A DNA stretch of 64,000 nt from an uncultured Helicobacter sp. (GCF_937893305.1 NZ_CALBGN010000018.1:6112-70111); one strand, 5' to 3'. Positions 8,569 to 18,113 are shown, numbered from the stretch's first letter. The notes: a model not told the origin generated them from the letters alone. Numbers and translations: made by a program.

Positions 8569-9330
8569 TTAATCCACAAAATACGCCTTAATGCTATAAC
8601 CGCGTTTGTTTGCAAGTTGCAAACTTGGACCCTCAAAGATTGTGGCTTTTGGAAGCTTTGCGTTAATAGCGCGAATTGCATTCCACGCTCTAAAACTAGC
8701 TAACCCTTCTTGCTTAAGCTCCGGAGAAAGCCCACGATAAGGATTTGTATCTACAATCCCTTGCACTTCAAAAGCCACTACACGCTTATCGTTTTGCAAC
8801 TCTTTATCTACTTTTGTCGCAAGAGAAAGTAGGCAATTTTTAGGAATATCCCAGCGACCTATGTCCATAGCAAAACATTCAGCGATGATTTGCTGTTTGG
8901 GCTTAATGGTGTAGCGAAGTTTTTGCATTGTATTTTGCTTAGAAGTTTGGATTTCTTGAACGGAAGCATTTAAACCATTAAGAGAATGCGCAAGATTCTC
9001 TAGCTCACGCTCTTTTTGATAGAGTGCATCTTGTAGGCGTTTAATCTCATCATCTTTTGCATAACTTGCAGGATATGCAGTTGATGTAGAATTAGAATCT
9101 AGAACAGAATCTTGTGTCATCCCTAAAGATGTTTGAACCTTAGAAAGCATAGCCCGTCCACTAGGCTGGCTCAAAAAATAATATCCCCCACCAAGCACAA
9201 GCACAACTAGCACAACAATTAGTCCTAAAAGTGGCAAAAAACTACTACTTTTGGGATCTTCTAATGTGATTTCTGTAGAATCTGTAATTTTGGATTCCAT
9301 ATTTTGTGGCATTTGATTTTGTTCAGACAT
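8569..9330 (-). CDS. Single-pass membrane protein with coiled coil and OmpA-like tail (unknown)
   Basis: A 253-residue protein I do not recognise. It has an acidic cytoplasmic N-terminus of about 30 residues, one strong transmembrane helix (about residues 33-53, LPLLGLIVVLVVLVLGGGYY) and a coiled coil (about 92-120, DDEIKRLQDALYQKERELENL). The C-terminal domain of about 110 residues contains FEVQGIVDTNPYRGLSPELKQEGLASFRAWNAI. That stretch resembles the D-x-L-S-xx-RA pattern of OmpA-like peptidoglycan-binding domains, but only loosely. It ends ten bases before the start-side neighbour, the J-domain gene, with which it probably forms an operon. Confidence 0.6.
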   Translation of the reverse strand: MSEQNQMPQNMESKITDSTEITLEDPKSSSFLPLLGLIVVLVVLVLGGGYYFLSQPSGRAMLSKVQTSLGMTQDSVLDSNSTSTAYPASYAKDDEIKRLQDALYQKERELENLAHSLNGLNASVQEIQTSKQNTMQKLRYTIKPKQQIIAECFAMDIGRWDIPKNCLLSLATKVDKELQNDKRVVAFEVQGIVDTNPYRGLSPELKQEGLASFRAWNAIRAINAKLPKATIFEGPSLQLANKRGYSIKAYFVD

Positions 9331-9340
9331 TTTTTACTCC

Positions 9341-10150
9341 TTATGCAACGCGTTTAAAGTTGGATTTAATATTTTCATACGCTTCATTAATTAAGCGAAA
9401 TTTTTCCGCATAGCCATCAATAATCTTTTTATCCTGCCCATAAACATTATCAGGATGATAAATTTTTGCAAGCTCAATGTAACGATTTTTAACACATTCA
9501 AAATCGTCATTATATCCACAACCTAAAATCTTGTAGCTTTTTTTAAGCAATTTTTCTTCTTTTGTCAAATATTCTTCAAAACATTCAAAAGTATTATGTG
9601 TCCTAAAGGTTTCATAATCAAAATCTAAGACAATATTATGGATAATTTTTTGCGACAACATACTAATTAATTTCTCCCAAAAATAAGGGCTAGAAGAATC
9701 CAAAAAGATTTCTTGTTTAGTATAACTTAACAAAAATTCCTGAAAAAGAGAGCTTAAATAGCGTCTAGCAAGTCGATTCGGACGATTTAATTTTAAGCAA
9801 ACTTGCGCATTTCCAAAAGAACTTTGAATAATCTGCAAAGAAACAATGATATGTTCTAACATTGCACGATTTTCTACCATTTTTATACGAATGGGGAGAT
9901 AGCTGCTATCAATAATGCTTTGAAAATCTGGGTTTCCCCTTTTTGCTTCATCTTGCATTGCAACATGATATGCCCAATTTAGAAAATAATCCTTTTTGTA
10001 GCGTTCGCCATCGTCTAAAATAAGCACAGAACTTGAAAGACGATAAGCCTTAGAAAAATGTTTATAAGCAAAATCCACAGCACGCTTTAAAAACTGCGAT
10101 TCTCTTTCAATGCTAATTTGAATGTATGGCTCTAGGAGCTCTACTTTCAT
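9341..10150 (-). CDS. DnaJ-domain protein with C-terminal J domain
   Basis: A 269-residue protein whose J domain is at the C-terminus (about residues 205-266, YKILGCGYNDDFECVKNRYIEL, then IYHPDNV carrying the HPD tripeptide that stimulates DnaK). The N-terminal 200 residues are of unknown function and are not the G/F or zinc-finger parts of DnaJ. It is therefore a specialised co-chaperone. Similar C-terminal J-domain proteins occur in Campylobacter. Its partner may be the membrane protein encoded ten bases downstream; that link is inferred from position only. Confidence 0.75.
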   Translation of the reverse strand: MKVELLEPYIQISIERESQFLKRAVDFAYKHFSKAYRLSSSVLILDDGERYKKDYFLNWAYHVAMQDEAKRGNPDFQSIIDSSYLPIRIKMVENRAMLEHIIVSLQIIQSSFGNAQVCLKLNRPNRLARRYLSSLFQEFLLSYTKQEIFLDSSSPYFWEKLISMLSQKIIHNIVLDFDYETFRTHNTFECFEEYLTKEEKLLKKSYKILGCGYNDDFECVKNRYIELAKIYHPDNVYGQDKKIIDGYAEKFRLINEAYENIKSNFKRVA

Positions 10151-10248
10151 CTTGCCTTCCTTTGCATTGCTTTCCTTTATTCTAAAATCCTATCTTTCGC
10201 ACTTTGGTGCTTTCTAAAAAGACTTTAAAGCAATTTTAGTTCCATTTT

Positions 10249-12288
10249 TTAAAGTGCTAGGATTTGTGTGCGGATTTGCTGTAAATTTTGTGTAATTTTA
10301 TCCATTTCTTTCTTAAGCGCAAAAGAAGTTTCTATTATTAATTTGGTTTTAGATTCTATGGTTTGTTCTGTGCATTCTAAAAATTGAGAATATGCTTTAT
10401 TTAAAGAGTTCATTGGTCCAAAAAGTCGTGCTTGAAACTGTTCAAAACAAAAGGCTTCATTTAAAGCTTCACGCACATTTTCAAGTGTTGGATTAAAAAG
10501 TGCAAACTCCTCTTGATCTTCTTTGTGTTTTGCGATTGCGTTTTTAATTTTTAAATCAAGGCGTGCAAGTGTTAAATCAATAGCATTATTATAATTTAAC
10601 GACAAAAAATTACTAAGAACATTTAGCTCACTTTGCAAAAAAGAAGTAGCAACAAGAGCGTTTTTGTTAAAATCTGACAAAATATTCTCATAACAATGTT
10701 GAACAAAATGATGTAAATCCTGCAAAGCTTGACTTTGCGGAGCGCAAAGATAAATCTCTAAGAACTTTGGCACAGAGTCCTGCCATAAAAAGATTTTTTG
10801 CGCAAGCGCATTGGTGTTTTGAAAAATGGATTCCACAAATAAATCTAAAAAATTTTTAATCTTTACGCTCATTACTTTATAATCTTTAACAAGCTGGGAA
10901 TCTTGGTTTTGCAAGGCAATTTTGATTTTTTCTAAAGGCAGAATCGTAACTTCCTTTTCTTGCATTTTAGACTTCATTCCCAAAAAAGTTTTTGTATTTG
11001 TATGAAAGACAATGTGTTGCTTTTCTAGGGAATTAAAAATTTTTTGCGCCAGACTATCAAGCAACACATCTAAGCTCAAATAAAGTGCATTAAAAATCTT
11101 TTGTTCTTTTTCTTTAGAAATAGAACAATTTTTTGAAAAATCTATGCGACTTTGATTTAAAATCATTTGGAGTTTTTTATAACTTTGGTCAATTTTATGA
11201 TATTGTAAGTGTAGGCGGATATGCATTTCTTTTAAGCGTTTTAGCGTGCTGTGAGATTTTGCAAGATTTGCTTTTGGTTTAATAGTTTGGTTTAAAAAAT
11301 CAAAAATCAAAGGCATATTAGATTCTTGCATTAGATCCTTAAAATTGTTTTGATTGGCATTTTTTGAGTTGATTTTATCTTTAGTTTTTATAAAAAGTTC
11401 ATTGAGTTTTTGAATATATTCTTTAGAATAATCTTCTTCAAAGTTAGAATCTGAATAAGATTTATTGCGTTTTAAAGCGATATCTTGAATATTATGCGCT
11501 AGACTCAAAAGCGTGTTTTCTAAGAATTTTTCTGTGGTATTTAATCTTGCTTTTAAAGCAAGTCTTGCAGAGATTGGAATCACATCTGCAAAAATCCCTT
11601 CAAATGCTGTTTTTGCATATTCTACGCTTGTTTGGATTTCTTTTTCATCTTTTAGACGATCTTTTTGATTTAACACACATAAACTTTTTTGAGCAAAATG
11701 AGTGCTAAACTCTCTTAAAAGTGTTTTTTCACTGTTTTTCCCTGCATTATCAATAAGAGTTAGCCATATAATCCCATCTATTTGCTCTAGTACCTTTAGC
11801 GTAGCGTGTGTGTCATCAGAGTTTTGAGAGTTAAAACCGGGCGTATCTAAAAAATTAATTTCTTTTAACAATAAGATAGGAGCATACAAACAAAAATGAT
11901 CAATATTTTTGGAGTTTTCACGCGTTAGTTTATGGAGAAACTCCACATTTTGTAGCACTTTGCTCCCATCTTTATACAGAATCTCTAAAATATAATCCTC
12001 TCCATAGCAAATCTTACACACCCTTGAAGTAATCGGCGTAACACCTGTTGGCAAAATATCTTGTCCTAAAAGTGCGTTTAAAAAGGTACTTTTACCGCTT
12101 GAAAATTGCCCAATAATTGCAACTTGCATAGGTTCAGCACTTTTTTGTTCAAGATGCTCAAAAAAGCTTAGTGAATAATCGCTTGGATTTAGCATATTTT
12201 GACAATGTGTTATAAGCTTTTGCGTGGGAGTTCTTTGGTTAAATTTTTCTTGTAATGCAAGACAATCTTGGATATAGGATTTAAGCAT
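10249..12288 (-). CDS. Dynamin-like GTPase, second of pair (DLP-type)
   Basis: A 679-residue bacterial dynamin-like protein. The start at 12288 is preferred because GGGGAGA lies just upstream; an in-frame ATG at 12324 is inside the previous gene. GTPase motifs are G1 GQFSSGKST, the switch T in GVTPITS, G3 DTPGF and G4 NQKD. A long helical stalk follows. Together with the upstream gene, which it overlaps by eight bases, it matches the paired DLP1/DLP2 arrangement of C. jejuni Cj0411-Cj0412, whose products assemble as a tetramer that tethers membranes. Which gene here corresponds to which partner is not certain. Confidence 0.85.
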   Translation of the reverse strand: MLKSYIQDCLALQEKFNQRTPTQKLITHCQNMLNPSDYSLSFFEHLEQKSAEPMQVAIIGQFSSGKSTFLNALLGQDILPTGVTPITSRVCKICYGEDYILEILYKDGSKVLQNVEFLHKLTRENSKNIDHFCLYAPILLLKEINFLDTPGFNSQNSDDTHATLKVLEQIDGIIWLTLIDNAGKNSEKTLLREFSTHFAQKSLCVLNQKDRLKDEKEIQTSVEYAKTAFEGIFADVIPISARLALKARLNTTEKFLENTLLSLAHNIQDIALKRNKSYSDSNFEEDYSKEYIQKLNELFIKTKDKINSKNANQNNFKDLMQESNMPLIFDFLNQTIKPKANLAKSHSTLKRLKEMHIRLHLQYHKIDQSYKKLQMILNQSRIDFSKNCSISKEKEQKIFNALYLSLDVLLDSLAQKIFNSLEKQHIVFHTNTKTFLGMKSKMQEKEVTILPLEKIKIALQNQDSQLVKDYKVMSVKIKNFLDLFVESIFQNTNALAQKIFLWQDSVPKFLEIYLCAPQSQALQDLHHFVQHCYENILSDFNKNALVATSFLQSELNVLSNFLSLNYNNAIDLTLARLDLKIKNAIAKHKEDQEEFALFNPTLENVREALNEAFCFEQFQARLFGPMNSLNKAYSQFLECTEQTIESKTKLIIETSFALKKEMDKITQNLQQIRTQILAL

Positions 12289-14710
12289 TATCTCCCCTTG
12301 TTGCATAGTATTGTAACATTTCACATTCTTTAATTTGTGCTTTTAAAAGTTCTAAAATCTCCCTTAAAGTATTCTCCTTTTGCTCTTTTTGACTTGCATT
12401 TGCATGAAGATTTTTTAAAGCATTTTGTAAAATATTTTCTTTAGATTGTAAATCTAGCTCTAATTGCGTTTTAATAGAATCCAAAAGATCTGTAAAATAT
12501 GCAATATGTTGGTCCTCAATAGCATTACTTTGATCAATTAATGCACTAATAAACTCCAAAAATCCCTCTTTAAAATCTTCTTCAAGAGAAGTTTTTAAGG
12601 AATCTTTTTTGTTTTTACTGAAAGTTTTAGCACTTTTTAACACTCTAGTTAGAATCTTAAGTTTAGTTTTTTGTAATAAAGTCGGATTAAAGCAAAGATT
12701 TGGGTTTTGATTCTGCAAGGCTGCACCTTCATTATTTAATGCAATATCTTCTAAATATGTTTGGAATTGCAAAGAGAGTTGAGAGATTTTTTTCTCTAAA
12801 CTCTGCTTACTAAAGCGTAGAATCTCACTTAATAAATCCTTTAACCCTAAATCTAGTAGGTATTCTAAGCGTTGCTTGCTAGGAGTTTTACCCTTTTCAT
12901 AATCATAAATAATATCTGCAAATATACGCTCACTTAAAATATTTTGTGCATTTAAAAGCTTTTGATGGAGTTGGTTTTGTAATGTAGTAGAAAAGTCTTT
13001 GAGTTGCATTATGACAGAATTTAGCGCATTTTTTGCAGATTCTAACGCACTTTGACTGCTTTCTCTCTTTTCTTTGGCTTTTGTAATTTGCATTTTAATT
13101 TCATCTTCTTTAGCAAACAACAATCTTTGCTCTAGCATAATGGAATCCAAAATACTTTGATGCACACGCTTAAAGCCTTGTGCGCAAAGATAAACGATAT
13201 CCTTTGCCTTAGTGCTATTGTTTCCTAAAAGTGTTTGGTTAAGATACTCTATTAACGCTTCAAAATTAGAATCTTTTAGGTTATAACCTAACTCCTCTGC
13301 TTGACTAGGATTAATTTGACAAATTAAGGCAGGATAGCTTGCAATAGCAATAAAATCAAGGCGTTCAAAAAGTAGCTCTATCTCTTTGTTTTGTGTATTT
13401 TGCAAAGAAGATTTTATGCTTTCTTTTATACTCTCTTTTGTGTAAGCAAGCGCAGCTTCTAATTCACTTTTTTCTAATAAATCTGCGTGAGTTAGCACAA
13501 TTAGGATTCTGCATAAATTCGCACTTTGCAATGCTTCTACAATAAAATCCCTATCAATTTGTGTAGCACTTTGTAAAGCATTCATTGCGTGAATTAGCAA
13601 ATCGCATTTTGCTAAATAATCTTTAGTAATTTCTTCACGCTGAATTATAGGATCATCAAGCCCAGGAGTATCTACAATTTCTACATGATTTTGTAAAAAT
13701 TCTAGCGGAGTAAAAAGTGTTGTTTCTTTAGTGAGATTGCAAATCTTGCTAGAATGATTTGCTGAAGTGTATTTAGGAAGTTCTTCAATACTAACATCAA
13801 GGCTTTGTGTGGAATCTTTTACAAAAGCTTCAAAACTCTTACTAAACTCTGCATTGCTAAAAAGGGCATTAAGTGAAGTTTCTTCTATAATAGACTTTAA
13901 ATCCTGCCACTCTTTTGTGTTCCAAAAACTTACGCGCGCACTTGGAGTTTTTGCATATTCAAGGAGTGTTAGGCTTGCTGTTTCTGGTATTGTAGAAGTT
14001 CCTAAAATTTGTTGCCCTAAAAGTGCATTTAAAAGTGTGCTTTTCCCTGAACTTAAAACCCCTGTAACTCCGATTGAAAAATGCTGATTTTGCGCTTTTT
14101 GCAAAAGCAACTCTAAAGGTTCAAGATTTGAGAGCAGATGTGTAAAATGCTGTTCAATGCGTTCTTTTATGGCTATCTGTTGTGCTTTTAAAAGCTTTAG
14201 ACCCTCTTCTAAAAAATCCTCTAAAAGTGCTTTGGAAGCTATAAAATTAGAATCATTTTTTTGTGTTTTTTGTATAGAATTAGAAGTAATTTTAGTATGA
14301 ATAAGTAAATTAAAATAAGAAAAAATAGAATCTAAAAGCACGCTTTTGGTTAAATTCTCACGCTTTAAAATCTCAAGATTTAAAAGTGTGTTTTTTAGGA
14401 GTTCTTGTGTAGCTTTAGGATCATCTAAAAAAGCATTTTGCAAGTTTAAAAGCAAAGTATATTGCACTTGCATAATACCCTTAAAACTTAGAGTTTTACA
14501 ATATATTTTACATAGCTTCTGAAGCGTTTCACTCTGCCAAAATGCATTAAAACCTTGCGCATCAAGACTAAAAAAAATTGCTAAAATTTCGCTTGCATTG
14601 CTATGGTCTAAGAGATGCAAATTCCCCAATGAAACAACTTCCTTAAAGTATTCTTGAAAATTTTTTTGAAAAAACTCTTGTAGTTGATTTTGCAAAAGAT
14701 TTTGCTCCAT
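12281..14710 (-). CDS. Dynamin-like GTPase, first of pair (DLP-type)
   Basis: An 809-residue bacterial dynamin-like protein. An N-terminal helical region of about 190 residues precedes the GTPase domain, with G1 GVLSSGKSTLLN, the switch T in TSTIPETAS, G3 DTPGLDD and G4 THAD. A long predicted helical stalk (about 520-800) follows. Its start codon overlaps the stop of the MFS transporter gene by one base (TAATG), and its end overlaps the next dynamin-like gene by eight bases, so all three are likely translated from one message. The two GTPases should act together on the inner membrane. Confidence 0.85.
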   Translation of the reverse strand: MEQNLLQNQLQEFFQKNFQEYFKEVVSLGNLHLLDHSNASEILAIFFSLDAQGFNAFWQSETLQKLCKIYCKTLSFKGIMQVQYTLLLNLQNAFLDDPKATQELLKNTLLNLEILKRENLTKSVLLDSIFSYFNLLIHTKITSNSIQKTQKNDSNFIASKALLEDFLEEGLKLLKAQQIAIKERIEQHFTHLLSNLEPLELLLQKAQNQHFSIGVTGVLSSGKSTLLNALLGQQILGTSTIPETASLTLLEYAKTPSARVSFWNTKEWQDLKSIIEETSLNALFSNAEFSKSFEAFVKDSTQSLDVSIEELPKYTSANHSSKICNLTKETTLFTPLEFLQNHVEIVDTPGLDDPIIQREEITKDYLAKCDLLIHAMNALQSATQIDRDFIVEALQSANLCRILIVLTHADLLEKSELEAALAYTKESIKESIKSSLQNTQNKEIELLFERLDFIAIASYPALICQINPSQAEELGYNLKDSNFEALIEYLNQTLLGNNSTKAKDIVYLCAQGFKRVHQSILDSIMLEQRLLFAKEDEIKMQITKAKEKRESSQSALESAKNALNSVIMQLKDFSTTLQNQLHQKLLNAQNILSERIFADIIYDYEKGKTPSKQRLEYLLDLGLKDLLSEILRFSKQSLEKKISQLSLQFQTYLEDIALNNEGAALQNQNPNLCFNPTLLQKTKLKILTRVLKSAKTFSKNKKDSLKTSLEEDFKEGFLEFISALIDQSNAIEDQHIAYFTDLLDSIKTQLELDLQSKENILQNALKNLHANASQKEQKENTLREILELLKAQIKECEMLQYYATRGDNA

Positions 14711-15855
14711 TAAATTCCTTTAAAAATTTTACGATACATATAAAATAGCCACGCACTGCCAAATAAAACTCCACTTAACACAAAACATAAAACTTCCCAT
14801 CCAAAAGCATTATAAAAATAACTAGGCAAAGTCGTTCCACAAGTTCCTCCTGCATAATAAAATGTCAAATACAGCCCATTTGTAATGCCTTTTTTATCTT
14901 TTTGCAAACTATTGATGAAGCCTGAAAGGACGGAATGCACAATAAACATACCAATACAAATAACAAATACAGAAAAAAACATCCACCAAAAATCCCGAAT
15001 CAACATTAAAAGTGGTGCTATTCCAAAAATTATGAAACCAAAAATAATTGCATTTAATGCACCTTTGGAAATTTTTATAATAAAATTTGCAAGAAGTGCG
15101 GTAATAATTCCAATAACATAACCCGTATATAAAAATCCAATTTCAGCACTAGAAATATTTGGATAAATAGCTTTGATTTCAAAAGGCATTAAATTTAGCG
15201 CGCCCTGAAAGCAAAATAATACCAAAAATGCACCTATATATAAAAGAGCATAACGTTTATCTCCAAGAAAATCTAAAAATATTTTTGGTGTAATTTTTGA
15301 ACTATTAATCTTATTGCTTTTGGGAATACGATAAGACATTAATGCAACACTTAAAGTTGTAATTCCTAAAAGCATAAAGGTAACCTGCCAAGAAAATAAA
15401 GAGGTGATTACTCCACTTCCAATGCGTGAAATAGCTCCACCAAAAACAGTAGATGCAACATAAATGCTAACATATTTTTGAATATTTTTAGAATCTAAGC
15501 GTGTAAGTATCGTAAGAGACGCTGTTAAGGACGCTGGAATCATTAAGGATTCTAAAATACGCAATATTAAAAAAGTGTTATAATCTTGGCTTAAGCAAAG
15601 CAGACATTGAAGGATTCCAATGCAAGTTAGTGCAAATATCAAAATAATACGCACATCAAATTTTTCCAATAAATATCCATACACAATTGGCGAAAATGCA
15701 AGTGCCAAAAGTGTAACAGAAGTAAAAAGCGTCACTTGAGAAATTGAAATCTCAAAAATCTCTACAAAAAGCGGATGAATAGGTTGAGTAACATAAATAC
15801 TAGAAATTGTAACAATTGCACTTAACATAACAACAAGCAGAGTGTAGCTTTTCAA
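14710..15855 (-). CDS. MFS transporter
   Basis: A 381-residue major facilitator with about twelve hydrophobic helices spread over the whole length. It starts with a helix containing SAIVTISSIYVTQPIHPLF and includes the loop motif GYLLEKFDVR (motif A-like, after helix 2). It resembles the YnfM/AraJ type of small-molecule exporters, but no substrate can be read from the sequence. It is the first gene of the probable MFS-DLP-DLP operon, with TAATG coupling to the next gene. Its promoter must lie in the 145-base region shared with the divergent cdt operon. Confidence 0.85.
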   Translation of the reverse strand: MKSYTLLVVMLSAIVTISSIYVTQPIHPLFVEIFEISISQVTLFTSVTLLALAFSPIVYGYLLEKFDVRIILIFALTCIGILQCLLCLSQDYNTFLILRILESLMIPASLTASLTILTRLDSKNIQKYVSIYVASTVFGGAISRIGSGVITSLFSWQVTFMLLGITTLSVALMSYRIPKSNKINSSKITPKIFLDFLGDKRYALLYIGAFLVLFCFQGALNLMPFEIKAIYPNISSAEIGFLYTGYVIGIITALLANFIIKISKGALNAIIFGFIIFGIAPLLMLIRDFWWMFFSVFVICIGMFIVHSVLSGFINSLQKDKKGITNGLYLTFYYAGGTCGTTLPSYFYNAFGWEVLCFVLSGVLFGSAWLFYMYRKIFKGI

Positions 15856-15922
15856 ACAGAGAGTCCTTGAGTTCGCGATGCGCTATTTTAAGACAAAAAA
15901 GTTAAAAATGTTTTAAATTATC

Positions 15923-15943
15923 AAGTAAAAATTATTTTTACTT
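15923..15943. repeat. Perfect 21-bp AT-rich palindrome upstream of cdtA
   Basis: AAGTAAAAAT-T-ATTTTTACTT has ten-base perfect arms around one base. It lies 58 bases before the cdtA start, in the only promoter space for cdtABC, and about 70 bases upstream of the divergent MFS gene. It is a candidate operator; a TAAAAT at 15964-15969 is a possible cdt -10 element just downstream. Confidence 0.45.
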
Positions 15944-16000
15944 TTAATTAATTTAATTTTTTTTAAAATTCTACTTTTAAGCTAAAACTTTGGAGTTATT

Positions 16001-16723
16001 ATGCGTAGAATTTTTACTTTCTTAATACCATTTTTATTTATTATGGGTTGTGCTTCTAAGAGCGATGAATTAGGAATTGGAAAATTCCCAACTCCTCCTG
16101 CTGACTCTAAGAAACAAGTTACATTAGTGGAAGGACCCAATTTATCTCAAAAGCTTGTGCGCCCTAACACAAACACAAAAGGACATCACACCCCCACAAA
16201 ACACACTGAATTGCTTTTGCTAGCAACAAACGTTGGAGCTTCTAAAGATAATGTATCTGATTTACTATCCATTATGAGTCCTGAAGGGGGTGTTTTAACA
16301 CTTTGGGCATTAAATGTTGGAAATTGGGTATGGGGATATTCGCTCATTGATAGTAAAGATTTTGGTGGAGCTAGGATTTGGCGGATTTTTACCAAGGCTG
16401 ATGGCACCTCAGCGATTCAAAACGCCAAAGAAGGCACCTGCCTAAGCGCGTATAGAAATGGTGCGATTCACACTTACTGCAATATGGAAGATCCCACGCA
16501 GCTATGGCGATTTAATCTCTTTGACAATCAAGCTGTGCAGATCCAAAATGTCGCTACAAAGCAGTGCTTGCAAACCCCAAGCAATCAAGCCACGAGATTT
16601 TTTAGCATTTTTCTAACAGATTGTGTGCAGGGGGGCAAGCCAAATAGCGATCAGCAGTGGTTTATCACTGCTCCACCTTTAAATGCAGGTGTAGTTTTTA
16701 GCACAAATTTAAGTAAGGAATAG
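16001..16723 (+). CDS. cdtA: Cytolethal distending toxin subunit A
   Basis: A 240-residue CdtA. It starts with a lipoprotein signal peptide with lipobox IMGC (acylated Cys17), so it should be anchored to the outer membrane before toxin release. A ricin-B type lectin domain follows, with QLWRF and DQQWFIT repeats and the cysteine-bearing GTCLSAY and KQCLQTP segments. It binds host cell surfaces together with CdtC and delivers CdtB. TGGAG lies upstream of the ATG. The second half of the gene is visibly richer in GC than the flanking housekeeping genes. Confidence 0.95.
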   Translation: MRRIFTFLIPFLFIMGCASKSDELGIGKFPTPPADSKKQVTLVEGPNLSQKLVRPNTNTKGHHTPTKHTELLLLATNVGASKDNVSDLLSIMSPEGGVLTLWALNVGNWVWGYSLIDSKDFGGARIWRIFTKADGTSAIQNAKEGTCLSAYRNGAIHTYCNMEDPTQLWRFNLFDNQAVQIQNVATKQCLQTPSNQATRFFSIFLTDCVQGGKPNSDQQWFITAPPLNAGVVFSTNLSKE

Positions 16724-16725
16724 CA

Positions 16726-17550
16726 ATGAAAATTCTTTTATTAACACTCATAAGCTTTGGTTTACTTTTTGGAAAAATTGAAGATTATGTTGTGGGAACT
16801 TGGAATCTACAAGGATCTTCAGCAAGCACGGAAAACAAATGGAATGTCAGCGTTAGGCAGCTAATCACTGGGGATAATCCTGTAAATATCCTAATGGTGC
16901 AAGAAGCAGGACGTGTACCTGCTACTGCTAGACCCACTGGCAGAGTAATCCAACCCGGTGGCACGCCCATTGAAGAATACACATGGGATCTAGGCACACG
17001 ATCACGACCAAATTCTGTATTTATCTACTATGCAAATATTGATGTAGGAGCTAGAAGAGTGAATCTTGCCATTGTAAGTGCCAGACAAGCCGATGAAGTC
17101 TTTGTAGTCCGTCAAATGACAATTGCTCCTCAAATTTCTCGTCCTGCAATTGGCATTAGAATTGGTGATGATGTGTTTTTCAATATTCACGCTTTAGCAA
17201 GTGGGGGTGGAGATGCAGCAGCTTTAGTTACAGCCGTGCATGATACATTTCTCACACGCACAGATCTAAGCTGGATCATTGCTGGGGACTTTAATCGCGA
17301 TCCTGCAAGCCTGCAATCCGGGCTTGATACAAGGATTACTAATCACATACGCATTGTTACGCAAAATTCTGCCACGCATTTTAGCAGGGGGGCTGCAAAT
17401 AGGATTTTAGATTATGCGGTGGTGGGGCGAAGCTCTAGTGAGAGAAGAACATTAGCCTTGCCTGCTATCACAGCACTTTTAATAGCCGCTAGTGTGCGAT
17501 CTCACCTATCATCCGATCATGTTCCTGTGCGTTTTGGAAACTTTAAGTAG
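16726..17550 (+). CDS. cdtB: Cytolethal distending toxin catalytic subunit B (DNase I-like)
   Basis: A 274-residue CdtB with a signal peptide (about residues 1-16) and a complete DNase I-like fold. Active-site residues are in place: E60, H155 (FNIHA), D188 and N190 (GDFNRDP), D229 (ILDYAVVG) and D264-H265 (SDHVPV). H265 matches the position known to be essential in Helicobacter CdtB. The subunit enters the host nucleus, breaks DNA and arrests the cell cycle at G2/M. It begins two bases after the cdtA stop with AAGGAAT at the end of cdtA as its ribosome site. All evidence points to an active toxin. Confidence 0.97.
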   Translation: MKILLLTLISFGLLFGKIEDYVVGTWNLQGSSASTENKWNVSVRQLITGDNPVNILMVQEAGRVPATARPTGRVIQPGGTPIEEYTWDLGTRSRPNSVFIYYANIDVGARRVNLAIVSARQADEVFVVRQMTIAPQISRPAIGIRIGDDVFFNIHALASGGGDAAALVTAVHDTFLTRTDLSWIIAGDFNRDPASLQSGLDTRITNHIRIVTQNSATHFSRGAANRILDYAVVGRSSSERRTLALPAITALLIAASVRSHLSSDHVPVRFGNFK

Positions 17551-17561
17551 AAAGGAAGAGT

Positions 17562-18113
17562 ATGAAAAAATTATTGATGATTTTACTGCTTGGGATTAAT
17601 GTGTATGCCGATGATCCAGAATTACCAGATTTTGTAGATTTTACTACGCCTGTTTCTATACGAAGTGCATTTTCTGGAGATATTGTGGGATTTGGTAAGG
17701 ATAGAAATTGGACGATACGCGATATTCCTCTAACTGAAGATATGCTTAAAAATGATCCTTTTAAGAGCTTTGGTCTAGGGGCGGTGCAGTTTGTGCAGCT
17801 AGGCACGCAAGATGTTTGCCTAGCTTTGGGTGAAGATGGGCTTTTCACACGCAAGAATTGCAATGAAGATTTAGATTCTAAAAAATATGAAACGCTTTAT
17901 ACCATTATCCCTACAACCACGCCTGCTGTACAGATCCGCTCCTTTGTGCTAGATAAAAATGAGTGTATGACCGTGTTTAACAACCCCCAGCTCCCTAGAG
18001 GTAGGGGTATTGGAATCCGCCCTTGCGATGTGGATAGTCTTTTTTCTGTAGATTTAGATGTTTTGTTTTTACTCAATCCTCCTATTCGCGATGCAATGCT
18101 AATTAATCCTTAA
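17562..18113 (+). CDS. cdtC: Cytolethal distending toxin subunit C
   Basis: A 183-residue CdtC with a cleavable signal peptide (about residues 1-16, ending VYA) and a ricin-like lectin fold (QFVQLGTQDVCLALGEDGLFTRKNC, QIRSFVLDKNECMTVF). It pairs with CdtA to bind host membranes. Eleven bases separate it from cdtB, with AAAGGAAG before the ATG. Its last eleven bases overlap the end of the converging phoR-like gene, so there is no room for a conventional terminator between them. Confidence 0.93.
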   Translation: MKKLLMILLLGINVYADDPELPDFVDFTTPVSIRSAFSGDIVGFGKDRNWTIRDIPLTEDMLKNDPFKSFGLGAVQFVQLGTQDVCLALGEDGLFTRKNCNEDLDSKKYETLYTIIPTTTPAVQIRSFVLDKNECMTVFNNPQLPRGRGIGIRPCDVDSLFSVDLDVLFLLNPPIRDAMLINP

